A stretch of DNA of 64,000 nucleotides from Druceiella hillmani (GCA_039881145.1 JAYKKI010000008.1:35797001-35861000), one strand, 5' to 3'; positions 48,440 to 60,456 are shown, numbered from the stretch's first letter. Notes: generated by a model from the letters alone, not told the origin. Program-made: numbers and translations.

Positions 48440-48655
48440 AGTGACGGCAGTTGGAGAAAACAGGTTTTTGAATAGCGACCAGGTACTGGAAGACGCAGGA
48501 TAGGATAAATCCACGCTAGGTGGATCAATGATACTATGTGGTAAAATTTGCAGGTAGTCGTAGGACGCAAGCGACATGGAATAGGTGTATATCGGAATAT
48601 ATGGGGTAGACCTAGGTCAGCAGTGGAAGCTTTCCGGCTGGTGATGATGATGGAG
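48440..48655 (+). mobile_element. 3' end of an RTE-like non-LTR retrotransposon (decayed)
   Basis: In broken frames the sequence shows a GRRR-IG motif (48487-48505), then ARWIND (48515-48532), which fits the GRP-x-x-RW-x-D-D signature near the C-terminus of RTE-type reverse transcriptases. Next comes 'aggtcagcagtggaagc' (about 48614), close to the nucleotide block at the end of many lepidopteran RTE copies, and a GATGATGATGG tail at about 48644. Frameshifts and stops make it inactive, and the 5' part is absent, as expected from truncated target-primed insertion. Confidence 0.6.
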
Positions 48656-48953
48656 CCTCGTTTACAAAATATCAAGTTTCAAAATGATATAGAATGTGCC
48701 TCCCTTTCTCTCGCTGTTGCCATGGGTCTGAATAATCTGACAAAAATCCAAATTCCAGGTTGGTTTACCAACTAAAATAATTCATTTAAATTTTAACTAC
48801 AATTTCAAGAGCCATGTGCAACTACGTAACCCCATTTCGAGGATATTCTTACACGCGCTTGACCACTTTTTGATATACTCGTATATCATAAGTTTCATAT
48901 ACGTGTAATAATAATGTTACGCTGTATCCTCGTCAACATTCAATAGAAACTCA
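48656..48953. other. Non-coding spacer
   Basis: Mixed-composition sequence after the RTE tail; nothing recognised. Confidence 0.45.
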
Positions 48954-48997
48954 AGATACGTGGCACAAAGTATAGCCATACTTTGTGCTACGTATCT
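48954..48997. repeat. 20-bp hairpin
   Basis: agatacgtggcacaaagtat (48954-48973) pairs with atactttgtgctacgtatct (48978-48997), with a single G-U-type difference and a 4-base loop. The loop is too small for a classical microRNA precursor. Confidence 0.85.
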
Positions 48998-49830
48998 TCC
49001 TATATCCTCTTTTCCACATATAATAATTTGTTTCCTCTTTTTTGTTAGTTTTCTTCCGAAGTACAGTAGTATTCATAAGAACGGAGAAAAAGCATTTTTA
49101 AGAACTTTAACGCGAGCTCACGTCGTTTTGTAGTAAAAGTTTCAAGCGCTCTCTACTTTATAAAGCGCAAGGTGTCCTCGGGAAAGTAGTGCCACGGTAT
49201 CACTAATGAAATTTTTACCATAAATTAAATGCAAAGTTTCCGAATAAAATTTAAATTCTGTAGTTCGTACAATGGTTAACCAAATACTACTTATTTACTT
49301 CGAGCAATAAAATTATGTTATGGATTGTTCTTTACACTTGATTGTATTATTAATACTTAAACATATTTATTAAAGTTTTTCTATATTAAAAAAATGGTTA
49401 TAAAAAATATACAATTTAATTTCTCTTAATCAAGTAGAATTATATATTGAGAAAATTTATATAACAGAAACAGTTATGTAAACATAATATATGAATTAGA
49501 GTTTGTAGATTTATATCAATTGCTTTTTTTTATTTCATTAAATGTTAAAAACTTGACAAAAGGTTGGATCGGCAAAATATGTAATCATCAGGATAAAATA
49601 ATATTTCTTTGTAACAGAGATAACGTCCCTTGATTGTATATGCCGCATATGTAACACATTAGCCAGTACATTGACCTTTAATGTCAAATCAAAAAACATA
49701 TTAAACATGATCTAGATACTTGAGATATGCTGTTAATTTAAAATTTCGAAAAGTGACTACGTATAATATTACATAAATAAAAGTCATTGTGCTGTGAAAA
49801 ATTCCAGCTTGTCTACATAAATTTGTCATC
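48998..49830. other. AT-rich non-coding stretch
   Basis: No gene. The part 49080-49200 is GC-richer and unique. Confidence 0.45.
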
Positions 49831-50033
49831 GCCGTGGTGTATTGTGTCGATCACAAGGCATACGGCCTTTGACAATGCGGCTCACCGCGGCGACCCGGGT
49901 TCGATTCCCGGCCATTCGTCGAACGGGGCCTGGACTGGTGTTGTGGTTGGCTGTAAGAGATTGCTCTCGTAGCAATAAGTCCGCCATATGTATTAATTAG
50001 ATACATTAAAGTAGATAAATAAATAAATAAATT
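49831..50033 (+). mobile_element. tRNA-derived SINE, copy 2
   Basis: Same family as 30656-30862 but on the plus strand. It has a tRNA-like head with 'ccgtggtgtattgtgtcgat' and a B box inside 'gggttcgattcccgg' (49897-49911), then the shared body 'tggactggtgttgtggttgg' and 'gcaataagtccgccata'. It ends in (aaat)n. Differences from copy 1 are scattered, including CpG changes, so the two are independent insertions. The head is not a functional tRNA gene, because a clean cloverleaf acceptor stem is lacking. Confidence 0.82.
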
Positions 50034-51280
50034 ATAAAAATAAAGAAAAAATAAGACGAGTATAATACATTTTATAATATTCCTTAAATTGAAGTGAAAT
50101 CACCTCCCTCTTCTATTACTTTGCCCAATGCTATCAAATAAAACAATTGTGTAAACCAATGCATATATAACTGATAAATATCATATTATTACTGAATTTT
50201 AATATAAGTTGACAAGTGTTGTTTCGCCTTGCATTACCAAACATTGAGTCGTATAAGGTGAATGACTTAATTACTAAAATCCATTAAAATCGAAACTCTG
50301 AGCAAAAGCCCGGCTTTAACGTAGAGTAGCGATAAACATGAATTCGTAGAAAGGCATTAAAAATGAGTTTTACAAATAACAATATTATCTGTGATGGTTT
50401 AACAACATTGTGTTTGAATTAATTTGAAATGGTTTGATAAACACTGTATCTTTTAAGTAGAAACAATTTAACATCGCTTAGACTTACTTTAGATTGGTCA
50501 ATAGCGTAAACTCTTTACTTATATAAATGCATTACTATCCTCCAGTACGTGAAAATAGATTAAATAGCAGGTTACTTACCTGTGAACAAAAAATTATTTT
50601 ATGTATAGATTTAAAAAACGTGCAATTATGTGCGGTGCAGCGAATTATATATTTATGTACTTTATATTTTTTAGCTACCAAAAACCCTAAGCAAGCCCAC
50701 ATGTTTTTTGGATCTGGTTTAAGCATGTACAAAAAGAAATATTCTTGCAGGGTATTTTTTTGGTCATTCAGATAGTCTTACCTAATTTTCAAAAATATTT
50801 ATTCAACAATCATAAATAATTATTATTTTTGATCACTTTAACTGTTTTTATCTCTTTTACTTCAGTATAATTTCCTTGTTACTGTATTTTGTCACAATTT
50901 TTATGTGATGAAAACTTTATTATTAAACCAAATTTGTAATTATTTTGTTTGTTTTATTTTGTATTTATTGATGTGAAGATTAAGCACAGATTTTTATTAA
51001 AGGTTTATTGAACTTTTATTGCAATTTATGACTTTTTTTATAACTATGTTAACATAATTACTATAAGCGACTCAACTGTTCTATATAAAAGGGAAATAAA
51101 ATTACGTGTTTTAAAAATAATCCGTAATATATATAACTTAATGGTTCCAAAATATTGATATGCAAAGTAAAATTCAATTCTAATAAATACTATGCAAAAT
51201 TAATTTGTTGTCTGCTTTTCTGGTGATAATAAAGGGATAAATAAAACATGTAGTTTTTTATTTGATAACTAACTGGTAAT
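50034..51280. other. AT-rich non-coding stretch
   Basis: No supported gene; a GC-richer patch at 50285-50350 is short and unassigned. Confidence 0.5.
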
Positions 51281-51565
51281 CTTCTCGATCTCAATTCTCA
51301 GTCCTTCCTGTCTGGCTTAATCAAATACATTCGAGGATATTCTAGTACATTCCCACTGGTTCTAATAATATACATGTATTAATTTTCGAACATTCCAGAA
51401 TATTCTCGATCCTTCCGGCTCAGTTTGTTCTAGTACATTCAAGAATATTCAAGTACATTCTAACTCATTCTTAAACATTTGCATCTAATACTTCTCGAAC
51501 ATTCCAGAACATTCTCAATCCTTCCGGTACAGTTTATTCTAGTACATTCAAGGATATTCCAACCA
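51281..51565 (+). repeat. Tandem repeat of about 105 bp with heat-shock-element-like arrays
   Basis: Three related units start near 51281, 51383 and 51491. Shared parts are 'ctcgaacattccagaa', 'ttctcNatccttccgg' and 'ttctagtacattcaaggata'. In units 2 and 3 GAA and TTC triplets alternate exactly every 5 bases: GAA 51388, TTC 51393, GAA 51398, TTC 51403 and TTC 51413; then TTC 51492, GAA 51497, TTC 51502, GAA 51507, TTC 51512 and TTC 51522. This is the nGAAn/nTTCn arrangement bound by trimeric HSF. Unit 1 is degenerate. Confidence 0.75.
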
Positions 51566-51641
51566 CCATATCTCCTATACCACCACAGCCACCAATACTC
51601 AACTACCATAGTCCACGATGGGAGACTCAAGGTTATTCATG

Positions 51642-51750
51642 TACACACACAAATGCACACACATACACATGCACGCGCGCACACACACGCACACACGCAC
51701 GCATGCACAAACATACACACACACACATGTATATATGTGTGTGTGTGTAT

Positions 51751-51787
<37 letters not shown>
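51642..51787. repeat. Compound (CA)n/(TG)n/(TA)n microsatellite
   Basis: ACAC-rich repeats (51642-51728) give way to a short GT run and then TA repeats. Cysteine/histidine-threonine-rich open frames crossing it are artefacts. Confidence 0.93.
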
Positions 51788-51790
<3 letters not shown>

Positions 51791-52236
51791 AAGTAATTGA
51801 AAAATAATTTACAAAAATAAGTGTTTCTATTTTCTTAAATTGTGCGCAATTATGTTTAATAATTAAAAATATTACATTTAGATACGAAGATTTAAACGGT
51901 TGTAAATAGCAATTCATTTAATAACTTTATAGTCGAATTAAATTGTTATACGTCACTTAAAATATTATTAAATTTGACATACCGTAGCATATTTTCCCCC
52001 CTCCACCGCATTGTTTTTGCCATATGTTTTCTGTAACACAACTCAATCTACAGTTATATGAAGAAATATCACGCCATATCACATTTGCTTTTATTATATT
52101 TTTGATTTTTTATGACTATTAATTTCTTCATGACTATTTTTGTTTTTTATTACTGTTACTGTTAAAAGTTTGTTTTAATTACAATAAATATACTCCTTTT
52201 GTAATAAACCAAGAACACAGAGTTTTATATATAAAT
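51788..52236. other. AT-rich non-coding stretch
   Basis: Nothing recognised. Confidence 0.5.
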
Positions 52237-52243
52237 ATATACA

Positions 52244-52281
<38 letters not shown>
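52237..52281. repeat. (TA)n microsatellite
   Basis: TA dinucleotide run. Confidence 0.93.
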
Positions 52282-52284
<3 letters not shown>

Positions 52285-52521
52285 ATACGAATTCTTAAAT
52301 AGTAGGATATAGGATATAGTAGGATATAGTAATTAAAACATAGTGGCGAACATGAATTCAAAAGAATTCTATTCGACTGCAGTGAGTGAAAATATAATAA
52401 AAACAAAACATTTGTATATTGAGAGCGACAATATGTATTCATTTATTTATATCATTAACATTAATGAATAACAGCCTATGATTTATTGATAATATATCGT
52501 GTATTCAAATTAAATCTGTTA
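52282..52521. other. AT-rich spacer
   Basis: Contains a small 'aggatatagt' direct duplication at about 52306-52330; nothing else. Confidence 0.5.
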
Positions 52522-52524
52522 TAT

Positions 52525-52586
<62 letters not shown>
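52522..52586. repeat. (TACA)n/(TA)n microsatellite
   Basis: A short TACA run followed by a TA run. Confidence 0.95.
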
Positions 52587-52588
<2 letters not shown>

Positions 52589-53168
52589 TGTATTACATCT
52601 GTCGGGGATATATTTCGTCTGTCCTTCGTATACAAATATCATGTTATCTAAATTCTGTAAATTTTGTTTTAACAGCTGTCTAATAGGCAGAAGACAAAAA
52701 AACGTCGAAAATACATGCCATTTAAATTTAGATATATAGCCATCAAAACGTTTCGCGTCTACAAAAATAACGGTTGGGACACAGGTCCAAGTGCTATTTT
52801 TGCAGACCCAACGTATGGTGTTTGCAATAAACTCAACGTAAAATTTTTCCGTCGACTACCTATTTAGTGAAAGCCAGTACAAATATTTGTAGAAGGTGTG
52901 AGAAAAGTTTTAGCTCAGCTTTGTTGTCCGACGGCTCTGTTTGTGTATAACCTCACGTACAATTCTCTGTGCCTGAAACCCTGCGTATTTTTCTCAAAAA
53001 CAATGTTCACTGGAAATCCCTTGTTATTTCTAGTAAACACTGTATCTGAGAAAAAAATTAGTTGTCTCTTTTAAACGCCTAGTTTATAAGTAGGCAAAGC
53101 GCATACAATTTGTTTTAATATATTATAATAGCAAAATATTGTAATCCCGAAGTAATCGTGGAATTTTT
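52587..53168. other. Non-coding stretch of mixed composition
   Basis: The part 52740-53060 is GC-richer than its flanks and is bracketed by microsatellites. It may be a TE fragment, but I do not recognise it and no frame is open. Confidence 0.4.
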
Positions 53169-53169
53169 A

Positions 53170-53211
<42 letters not shown>

Positions 53212-53223
53212 CATAAATATATG

Positions 53224-53271
<48 letters not shown>
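53169..53271. repeat. (TA)n microsatellite with TACA/TGTA centre
   Basis: Two TA runs flank a small inverted centre 'tacatacataaatatatgtatgta', so the whole tract is self-complementary. Confidence 0.95.
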
Positions 53272-53272
<1 letters not shown>

Positions 53273-56200
53273 TCGTTATATGCAAGGTTTGGAATATTTA
53301 TTTGTTTGAAATATTCGTGCTTTTTATAAGCAATTGAAAAAATATTTTAACTAACCTTGTTTACACACAGTTTTTTTTTAATCAAATGAAGGAAATTAAT
53401 AAATTGTGAAAAACAAGGAAACAATATTGCAAAGAATTTCTTTAAATTATTAATAACATATATTAGATACAAAATTAGGCAAGAGTACAGAGGGATACGA
53501 TTGAAATAAAAGAGATAAGAGGATTGAGAGGAATACGATGTTTCAAACGTATCTTCGGAAAATGATTGAAGATAAGTTTTTGGTATTTCAAATAAAGTCA
53601 GTTTCGTCAAACAGTTACCGACGGACATAAGCATAACAAACAAGTTTCTAAAACCATACGTGTCACAAAATCCCATACTTTAATAATATTTTTGTATAAG
53701 AATACTTAATTAAACTCAAACAATCGTTGTAGTAGGTAATGATAAGTCTATAATCTGTAATAGCCGTAACATGTAGTTTTATAATATTACTCAGAATTTT
53801 AATTAACCTGTAATTAGTTTTCTCAAAATAAGAACCATGTTCTTTTATTTACAACTTGTCAAATTCAAATTTCTGGAACATCACTCATTCAACGCTTTTA
53901 AGTATGATATTTTTAATTAAAATAGGGACGCGTTATTGGTTTTGCTTAAATGGAAACGAATCGTCTCTTCTACTATCAGAGAAAACTTTTAACAATAGCA
54001 ATAATAGTAGGATATATAGGTACATATGTAAAATCAAAGTAGCATATATACATATGCTACATTATTACGCTTCATAACGAAAGTGAAAATTAATATTATT
54101 TACACTAATATGATTTACTTTTATGTGTTTGTATTGTTTTATTTGATTTTATGTGATTGTATTGTTTGTTGTTCGAAATAAAGCTTTCTACTTTTAACAA
54201 AAATTTTCATCCGATTTGAATGTATAATATGCTGAAATGGACAAGTTTGTCATTAATTTAGTATATTTTTTGCTTTAATTTTTGACTTTATTTTTAAGCG
54301 ACTCAAAATATAGACTAAAATATATTTCAGAGATATCTAATAAGTATTTAGTTTCTTACAACTCAGTATTTGAAGCCAGTCAAAACTATTTCGTATGTAA
54401 AATAAGGTTAATTTTAAAATAAAAAAGTTTGCAAACAAGGGAAAAATTATAAAATTTATTTAATTTTGATCTACACTTTATACAAAAAAAATGTCAAGTA
54501 TAAATTGTACTTTACACAAGTAGAATTTCATACAAAAGATTGTAAATTTAAACTTTAAATACCAATGTATATATTATTACTTTCTCAAGCCAACGTGTAT
54601 GCACGCGTGAATACCGTATGTATTCTGTTCGGGTGAAATGCGCGAATAACCTTTGAACTGTTAATATTATTAATTATTACCAATATTTTAGGTGTATCGA
54701 TTTAAATAATTAAATTGCTTCTAAAAAATATATTCTGAATTTTGTAAAGTCGTAAATTTGTTATAATTTTTTTACATACGTTATAGTACATTTGCAATTT
54801 TTTTTTTCAGAATCTATCGATTAATATTTTAATAAGTAAAAAGAAGGGAGCAATATTTTTTTACATATTTTGAAATTTTTGGTTAAACGATGGTTGTTGG
54901 TTTATTTATATAAGTTATGAATTTTCATTTTATATTTCGAACCTAGATTAAAAATATTAATTATTTGGCGAATCAATTAAACAAGTAAAACAAATTTAAC
55001 AACACAATATAATATTATTTTTATTTTACCTAAAATAGCTATGGTTATCTAGCTGTTCAATAATTACGTTAAATTCGAACTACATTACATAGTTTAAATT
55101 TTAGAAAGCTCTGATTGACTGTAGGCCAGATGGACACCGAAGTGTGGTGATTAGTGATCCATTGTAACCTTCAGCATGCAATACTAAAATAGGACCATAC
55201 ACAACACTAACAAGTATAATAGTCAACATTTCAGTGATAAACATTTAGACTTGTATTGATTAAAATGGTGTAAAAACTAGTTTCAGAATCAGATTACATT
55301 TAATATTTTACTTAAATCACGCATACCCGTTTTTCTCACTTAAATTAAAGACATAAGAAGGTAATAAGTACATAAGTGCACTAATTTTCTTCCTTACTAA
55401 ATAACTTGCTTAGGTTAATGTTCATGTTAAGATATAAAGCACTATGTATTTATTTTTTGGTTCACACTGATTTCTGGCACTCTACACTAGATTTCAAATA
55501 TTATCTTTGTGTTAAGAAACCCATATGTTAAGAAAGATCATAGATGGTATATTGCCACGCTAAAATTTACAGGAACAGAGCAGTGACAAAATGAAAAAGC
55601 TTATTTTGTATTTGTTTATTTTGTATTTGTATGTCCAAATAAAAAAAATGTTTGGAAATGTGGTTAAAAAAGGCAGCGTAATTCCTGAAAAATATTTCCA
55701 AACTCAAGATGGTTTTTTGTAAAATAAAGATGATATTATGCACGTAATATGTAAGTATACATACATACCTATGTTCAAGCTTTTATCCCTGACAAGGTAA
55801 ACTTTTTAATCATCAAGAAAATAAATTTGACATTGAGATTTAAAATATCCATAATACTTCCTAGTCGAATCCTGGAAAATAAATGAATGAGCAAACCAGT
55901 AAACTTACTTTTACATATATTATATAATTAGTTGAAATTGTAATATACCACTTACATTCGTGAACTAATTAAGGTGAGTTATATGAATAGCGCATCCCCA
56001 ATACCTTTATCGGGTATCTGAAAGAGTTCTGAACAAACGTAACTATTAAAGAATTTCAGATTTAATTAAAATATGCATATTTGTTAAATTATCTATTGTT
56101 AATTCCTAAATATTTTGCTTTGTATTTTTATGTAGCTCGTTTGTAGATACTTGCGATTTTGCAGAAATATTTCGTTGTAATTTTGTATTATTTATTTAAA

Positions 56201-56389
56201 TTTAAAAACTAATTTCATACACACATCTAAAATATTAGTTAATGGCCTTCTTAGGATACTTGAAGTGTTTGTGGGGAAAAAATTGTGTATTTTTAATTAA
56301 GCTAAAATTTTTTTGTCTCTTGAACTCCATCTTTTTATTCATGTTGAGTATACTTTCGAGGAAAAATGCTTATTATGAAGCTTGTTTAA
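53272..56389. other. Long AT-rich non-coding stretch
   Basis: No supported gene. A GC-richer patch at about 54590-54660 ('caacgtgtatgcacgcgtga') and one at about 55105-55160 are unassigned. The rest is AT-rich with no repeat I recognise. Confidence 0.45.
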
Positions 56390-56700
56390 GAGGCGCATTG
56401 AAATTTATGCCTAAACTCGGGACTAATTGAATTAAGGATGTATTACAATTAGGACGGGAGGTGAAACGAATTCTTCATTAAAATTGATAGCCTCCTTAAG
56501 AATGTCCAACGAATGGGCGGCCGAATTTATGTTTTCAAATTAATATTTCACGAGAGCACTCCACCAAAACCTTGATCGATGATATTTAATGGGTCTTGGC
56601 GTCCATTTAAAAGACGGTACCCAGTTACTAATTTATATTTCGAACTTTGTAATTATTATCGACACGCAGCAATTTTTTTTTTATTCTAATTTATAATCGT
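56390..56700. promoter_or_regulatory. Candidate conserved non-coding element
   Basis: Complex sequence with several TAAT/ATTA cores (ctaattgaattaagg, acaattaggac, cattaaaattg) and mixed GC-rich motifs (gggcggccgaatttatg near 56514, cgatcgat-like near 56575, gacggtacccag near 56613). There is no open frame. It resembles an insect developmental enhancer in style; assignment is inference. Confidence 0.3.
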
Positions 56701-57849
56701 TAATTTTAATTCAAATACGTTTTACTTCACGCAATCAATCAATCAAGTGGACACTTTTAATTATTTAGTTTTTGAAGGGCTTTATTATAATCATTTCTAT
56801 AGCATTTTTTAAATTATCGCTTATGACTACGATATTTCCAATAAAATACCATTTTTGACAAGCGTTTTAACTCAACATTTTAAATATGTAATATTTTCCT
56901 AGTTTTTATATATCACTGTATTTTATACTTCGCTCCGTCTGAACTTAATTATCAATTGTGTTATCAGAAAGCTACAACGCGCTTGCAGTTTTATATTTAT
57001 TTTGTACGAGTAATGAATATTATGTATTGTTCAAAATAAACCGTTTTGTGGCATTTTCTTTACTCATAAATATATGAATCAATGAATATACTGAAAAATA
57101 TATCAGCCTAATACCATCGAGATTTTTTTAAATTAAAATTTATAAATGTATACTAATGCATTTCATGTTTTCGAACATTCCTTGGAAACAGTGTTTGTCT
57201 ACGTTTTTCGGTTACCTATTCCTTATCAAAAAGTAGAGATACATATAATTACGTAACAAAAGTTTAGTAAAAACTATGCAAATACTTTATTTATCGAAAT
57301 AGCTACATTATATACAGCATCTTCCTAGTCTATATAGTCATTGTTATAGTCTCATAAGTGTGGCCCCTTAATATCCACTACATATGTATATCATGGTTTT
57401 GTGAACAAATAGAAACATATAACCTGTAAAATAAATTACTGTATCTCAGGCGAAATTGCTTAGTTTATCGAATATATAATTGCCGGACGTCGAGTAGAGC
57501 AATATCCTAGGAACGAGTAAAAAAAACATATATTTACATTCCATTAATAAAGCGTGATTGTTTACCACTTAATATCAAGGTTGTTGGTACTTTATTATTA
57601 TTTGAAATGAACGTATACAGACAATATCTACATTAAACAATTATATTAGAAGGTAAGCATCTTTTATTCCAGTTATTTACTATTAATTCATAACGTATTC
57701 TCATTTTTTGTATTTCCTTTTAACATATCCAGTAAATATGTAAATAATGTAATAGACTAACTAAACTATCAATTATATGCGGTCCTTACTACGCTGTCAA
57801 GAACCAAGAAAAAAAGAAAATATTCAAAATAAAAGAGGAAATCCGATAA
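56701..57849. other. AT-rich non-coding stretch
   Basis: No gene or recognised repeat. Confidence 0.5.
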
Positions 57850-58230
57850 GAAAATGACTTTTTCAAATAGAGGTCACCCCCCCTCGGTCGTGCATTAAGA
57901 TCATTAGCGAGGAGTATTAAAACAATGGTCTCAACCGCTTTTACAAGTCATTAGGCAAAGCTTTCAGAAGCGATTCGAGCCGCATAGAACGATAATTTAT
58001 AGAAGCCCGATGTCCGGCTGAAGCGAGAGCCGTTTGATAAAAAAATGATAAATAAAAAAGAACTGAAACCATAATGGCGGAAATATAGGGACTGTTAATT
58101 GCCCGAAGCAATAAAGGTGGGAGTTGAATTAATGGATGCACAATGTCGAATTGTTTCCGTACTGTTCAATGTAATCTTTTATTTCAGCTTTATTGGTCGA
58201 AAGTTACTTAGAGCGGACACTGTGTTGGTT
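57850..58230. promoter_or_regulatory. Candidate conserved non-coding element
   Basis: A bounded island of unique, GC-richer sequence holding 'gtcaccccccctcggtcgtg' (57873), 'gcattcgagccgc'-like CpG segments, and TTAAT/ATTAG cores (57892-57955 and 58095-58135). Frames are broken. It has the same general character as the islands at 23.9 and 56.4 kb. Confidence 0.3.
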
Positions 58231-59334
58231 CAATAAAAGCGACGTTCATTTGTAATGAAAATTTTGTAAAAGATACTGTATATTTGTACCGACACCATGT
58301 ATCGTCATTTCGTAAGTATTGCGCTTTTTAAGATATTTTTCAAATGCACACTGCATTTCCTACGAATTACTTCCCAAACCTTGATAAGAATTTTCAGGGA
58401 AATTTTTTCATAAAATAAATAGGCACATTTATTTCATTATTTATTAACTATGTGCCAGTAAACTTATTTCAGAATTTTAAAATCAGGCTACACTTACACG
58501 CAGAAAGGTATTTTGACCATAATGTTATATTTTGTGTTCTTTTAGGCTTCCGACCTTGAAAGGAAAAATGCAACCATTATAAAACCAATTACGTCTTGCT
58601 CTGTCCATACCATAGCTTAATATGTTATAAACCGTTCAATGCAGAACCGATTAAACATATTCATAAAACATGAATCCATATTCATGTGTTTTATCAATAT
58701 GTTCAACCCGCATATTTTGCAGAAGCAAATACTTTTAAATATTTATGATGATTTTAGAGGAAGAAAATCATATAAAAATAAAGTACTCGAATTTTCTTTG
58801 ATCGCGATGCAATATGCACAAAGTAATAGTCATGAAAAAAGAGTTTGTAAAATCTAGCGACAAAATTGTAGCAATACCAGCGATTATCCTATGTCTTGTA
58901 TTTTTTCTGTAAAATTCACATTATTTTTATACATGAATAAAATATATAATAAATAGTACGAAGTAAACATATAATAAATAGTGAGTAAAATATATAATAA
59001 ACTCTTTAATATTTAGAGTAATATCTCAATGTGCACGGAACCCTCCAAGTTTTCCTTCTCTCACTTGACCCAATTAACTTTAAATAAACAAACAATGAGA
59101 TTTTCGGTACAAAAAATCTATAAGAAAAGATTAAATCAATTCTACGAGTTCTTAAAATAAAAAGAAGACCCACATCTGGCGTTTGAAATAAATTTCTCAC
59201 TCACCCCGGGCAACATTCAGTTAGTTATCGAGCTTTCACAAAAGTGCGCCTTACAGACATACTAAGACGTAATATGTAAGCGAAAGACGAGGTGAAATAA
59301 CAAAAGTTCAAGATTAAAGTTGATATTTAGAGGC
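58231..59334. other. AT-rich non-coding stretch
   Basis: No supported gene. A short 'aaaatatataataaa' repeat cluster occurs at 58935-59005. Confidence 0.5.
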
Positions 59335-59424
59335 GGGCAGCGGTACTGTAAACAGCAATAGGGAGATACAGTTTGAGCCGGGCGACGGTACTGTAAATAC
59401 CAATAGCGAGTTACGGTTTGAGCC
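59335..59424 (+). repeat. Two-copy tandem repeat, 45-bp unit
   Basis: 'cggtactgtaaa' recurs at 59341 and 59386, and 'gtttgagccg' at 59371 and 59416, so the period is 45. Copies differ at a few positions. The unit is GC-richer than its surroundings. Confidence 0.85.
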
Positions 59425-60376
59425 GTAGGACTCTAAAAATATAGCCCGACGCTTTTAAATTGGTAACCCGATATGTGATTCGTTAAAATAATGTGCAATT
59501 TGTAATGCAAAGTAAATAAGGAGGAATCTTTTCAAGATTATTTATTATGTAGAATGGACTCGTTTATTATGTGCTGCAATATAACGGTGCAGACATTGAA
59601 ACGTTCTGGGATTGTGTAGGTTTGAAATGTAGCTTTTTAAATAACTAAAAGTTTTACACAAGTTACGATTACATGTAAGTTTACTGTATTTCTTTTTCTT
59701 TTTATTTTAGAAGAATTATGTTGATGCGTTGCAAGAAGATGTAATTTTAATGCTTTTGCTTCCAAGTGGCGTACATTTATTTCAAGATAAATCATAAATT
59801 TACTGATCAAATTTAACCTATATATTCTGTTCATGTATATTTCAATTATTATAAGCTATCGATGCTGGATTCTGAAAAAAATGTTTAATTTTATGCCGTG
59901 CAAAAGTAAATATTTAGGATTTGCCCTTCTTCTTCATATACTTCGTGTGGTCACTTTTTGTTGCGTTTTGTCAGCAAATAATAAATATATCACTAACTTT
60001 GTGTCATTTCCATACGTTTCGTTATTTTCTTTAATGTTTTTATTTAAAAAAAAACATAAATACAAAATTCTGATCTTTGCGTGTTACAGAATTTCATTCC
60101 CACTCTTTTATTATTTTTCTTTTATATATTTATTTATCGATACAATACAGATTGTCATTATTATGAATTAGAGGTCTAACGATAGATTTTACAATTTAAT
60201 TGGAACGTTAAACGAATGGGAAAGAATCGAGCAGCTCACTGCACGACAAGGGATAAATTTGAGACGCGAATCTTATTACAATCCTCGATTCAATAAGTAT
60301 TATCTGTGTACAGAGTTTTTATCACAATAAAATATATATGGAGAGCTAGAATTATCGGTTCGGTGAGTAGAAATAG
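59425..60376. other. AT-rich non-coding stretch
   Basis: No supported gene. The 112-codon frame at 59833-60171 is Phe/Ile/Tyr-rich and has no recognisable motif; I do not annotate it. Confidence 0.5.
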
Positions 60377-60456
60377 GCTGAATTACACCCGTGGAGGTGC
60401 CGCTATTTATACTGAGCTTTATAAATACCGGCACTTCCGCGGGTGTAATTTAGTCT
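60377..60456. ncRNA. 33-bp GC-rich hairpin, possible small-RNA precursor or foldback
   Basis: The left arm (from 'ctgaattacacccgtgg', 60378) and right arm (through 'cgcgggtgtaatttag', to about 60453) pair over some 33 bases around a 10-base loop actgagcttt. Of four differences between the arms, three are compatible with G-U pairs and one is a C-C mismatch. Length, loop and wobble pattern fit a small-RNA precursor if transcribed. C-to-T decay at CpG sites of a plain inverted repeat would give the same pattern. Confidence 0.45.

Noticed and set aside
48032..48675. Two minus-strand frames of about 120 codons
   Set aside because: They lie opposite the RTE-like remnant, which is read on the plus strand, and have no motif of their own.
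49831..49912. Possible tRNA gene because of the perfect B box
   Set aside because: The A box is degenerate, no clean acceptor stem is present, and the unit continues into the same SINE body and tail as the copy at 30.7 kb.
51479..51800. Histidine/threonine-rich open frames
   Set aside because: They translate a CA/TA microsatellite and the preceding tandem repeat; both frames stay open only because of the dinucleotide repeat.
59833..60171. 112-codon plus-strand frame
   Set aside because: Composition is that of translated AT-rich DNA (Phe, Ile, Tyr, Lys), with no domain, no splice context and no homology I recognise.
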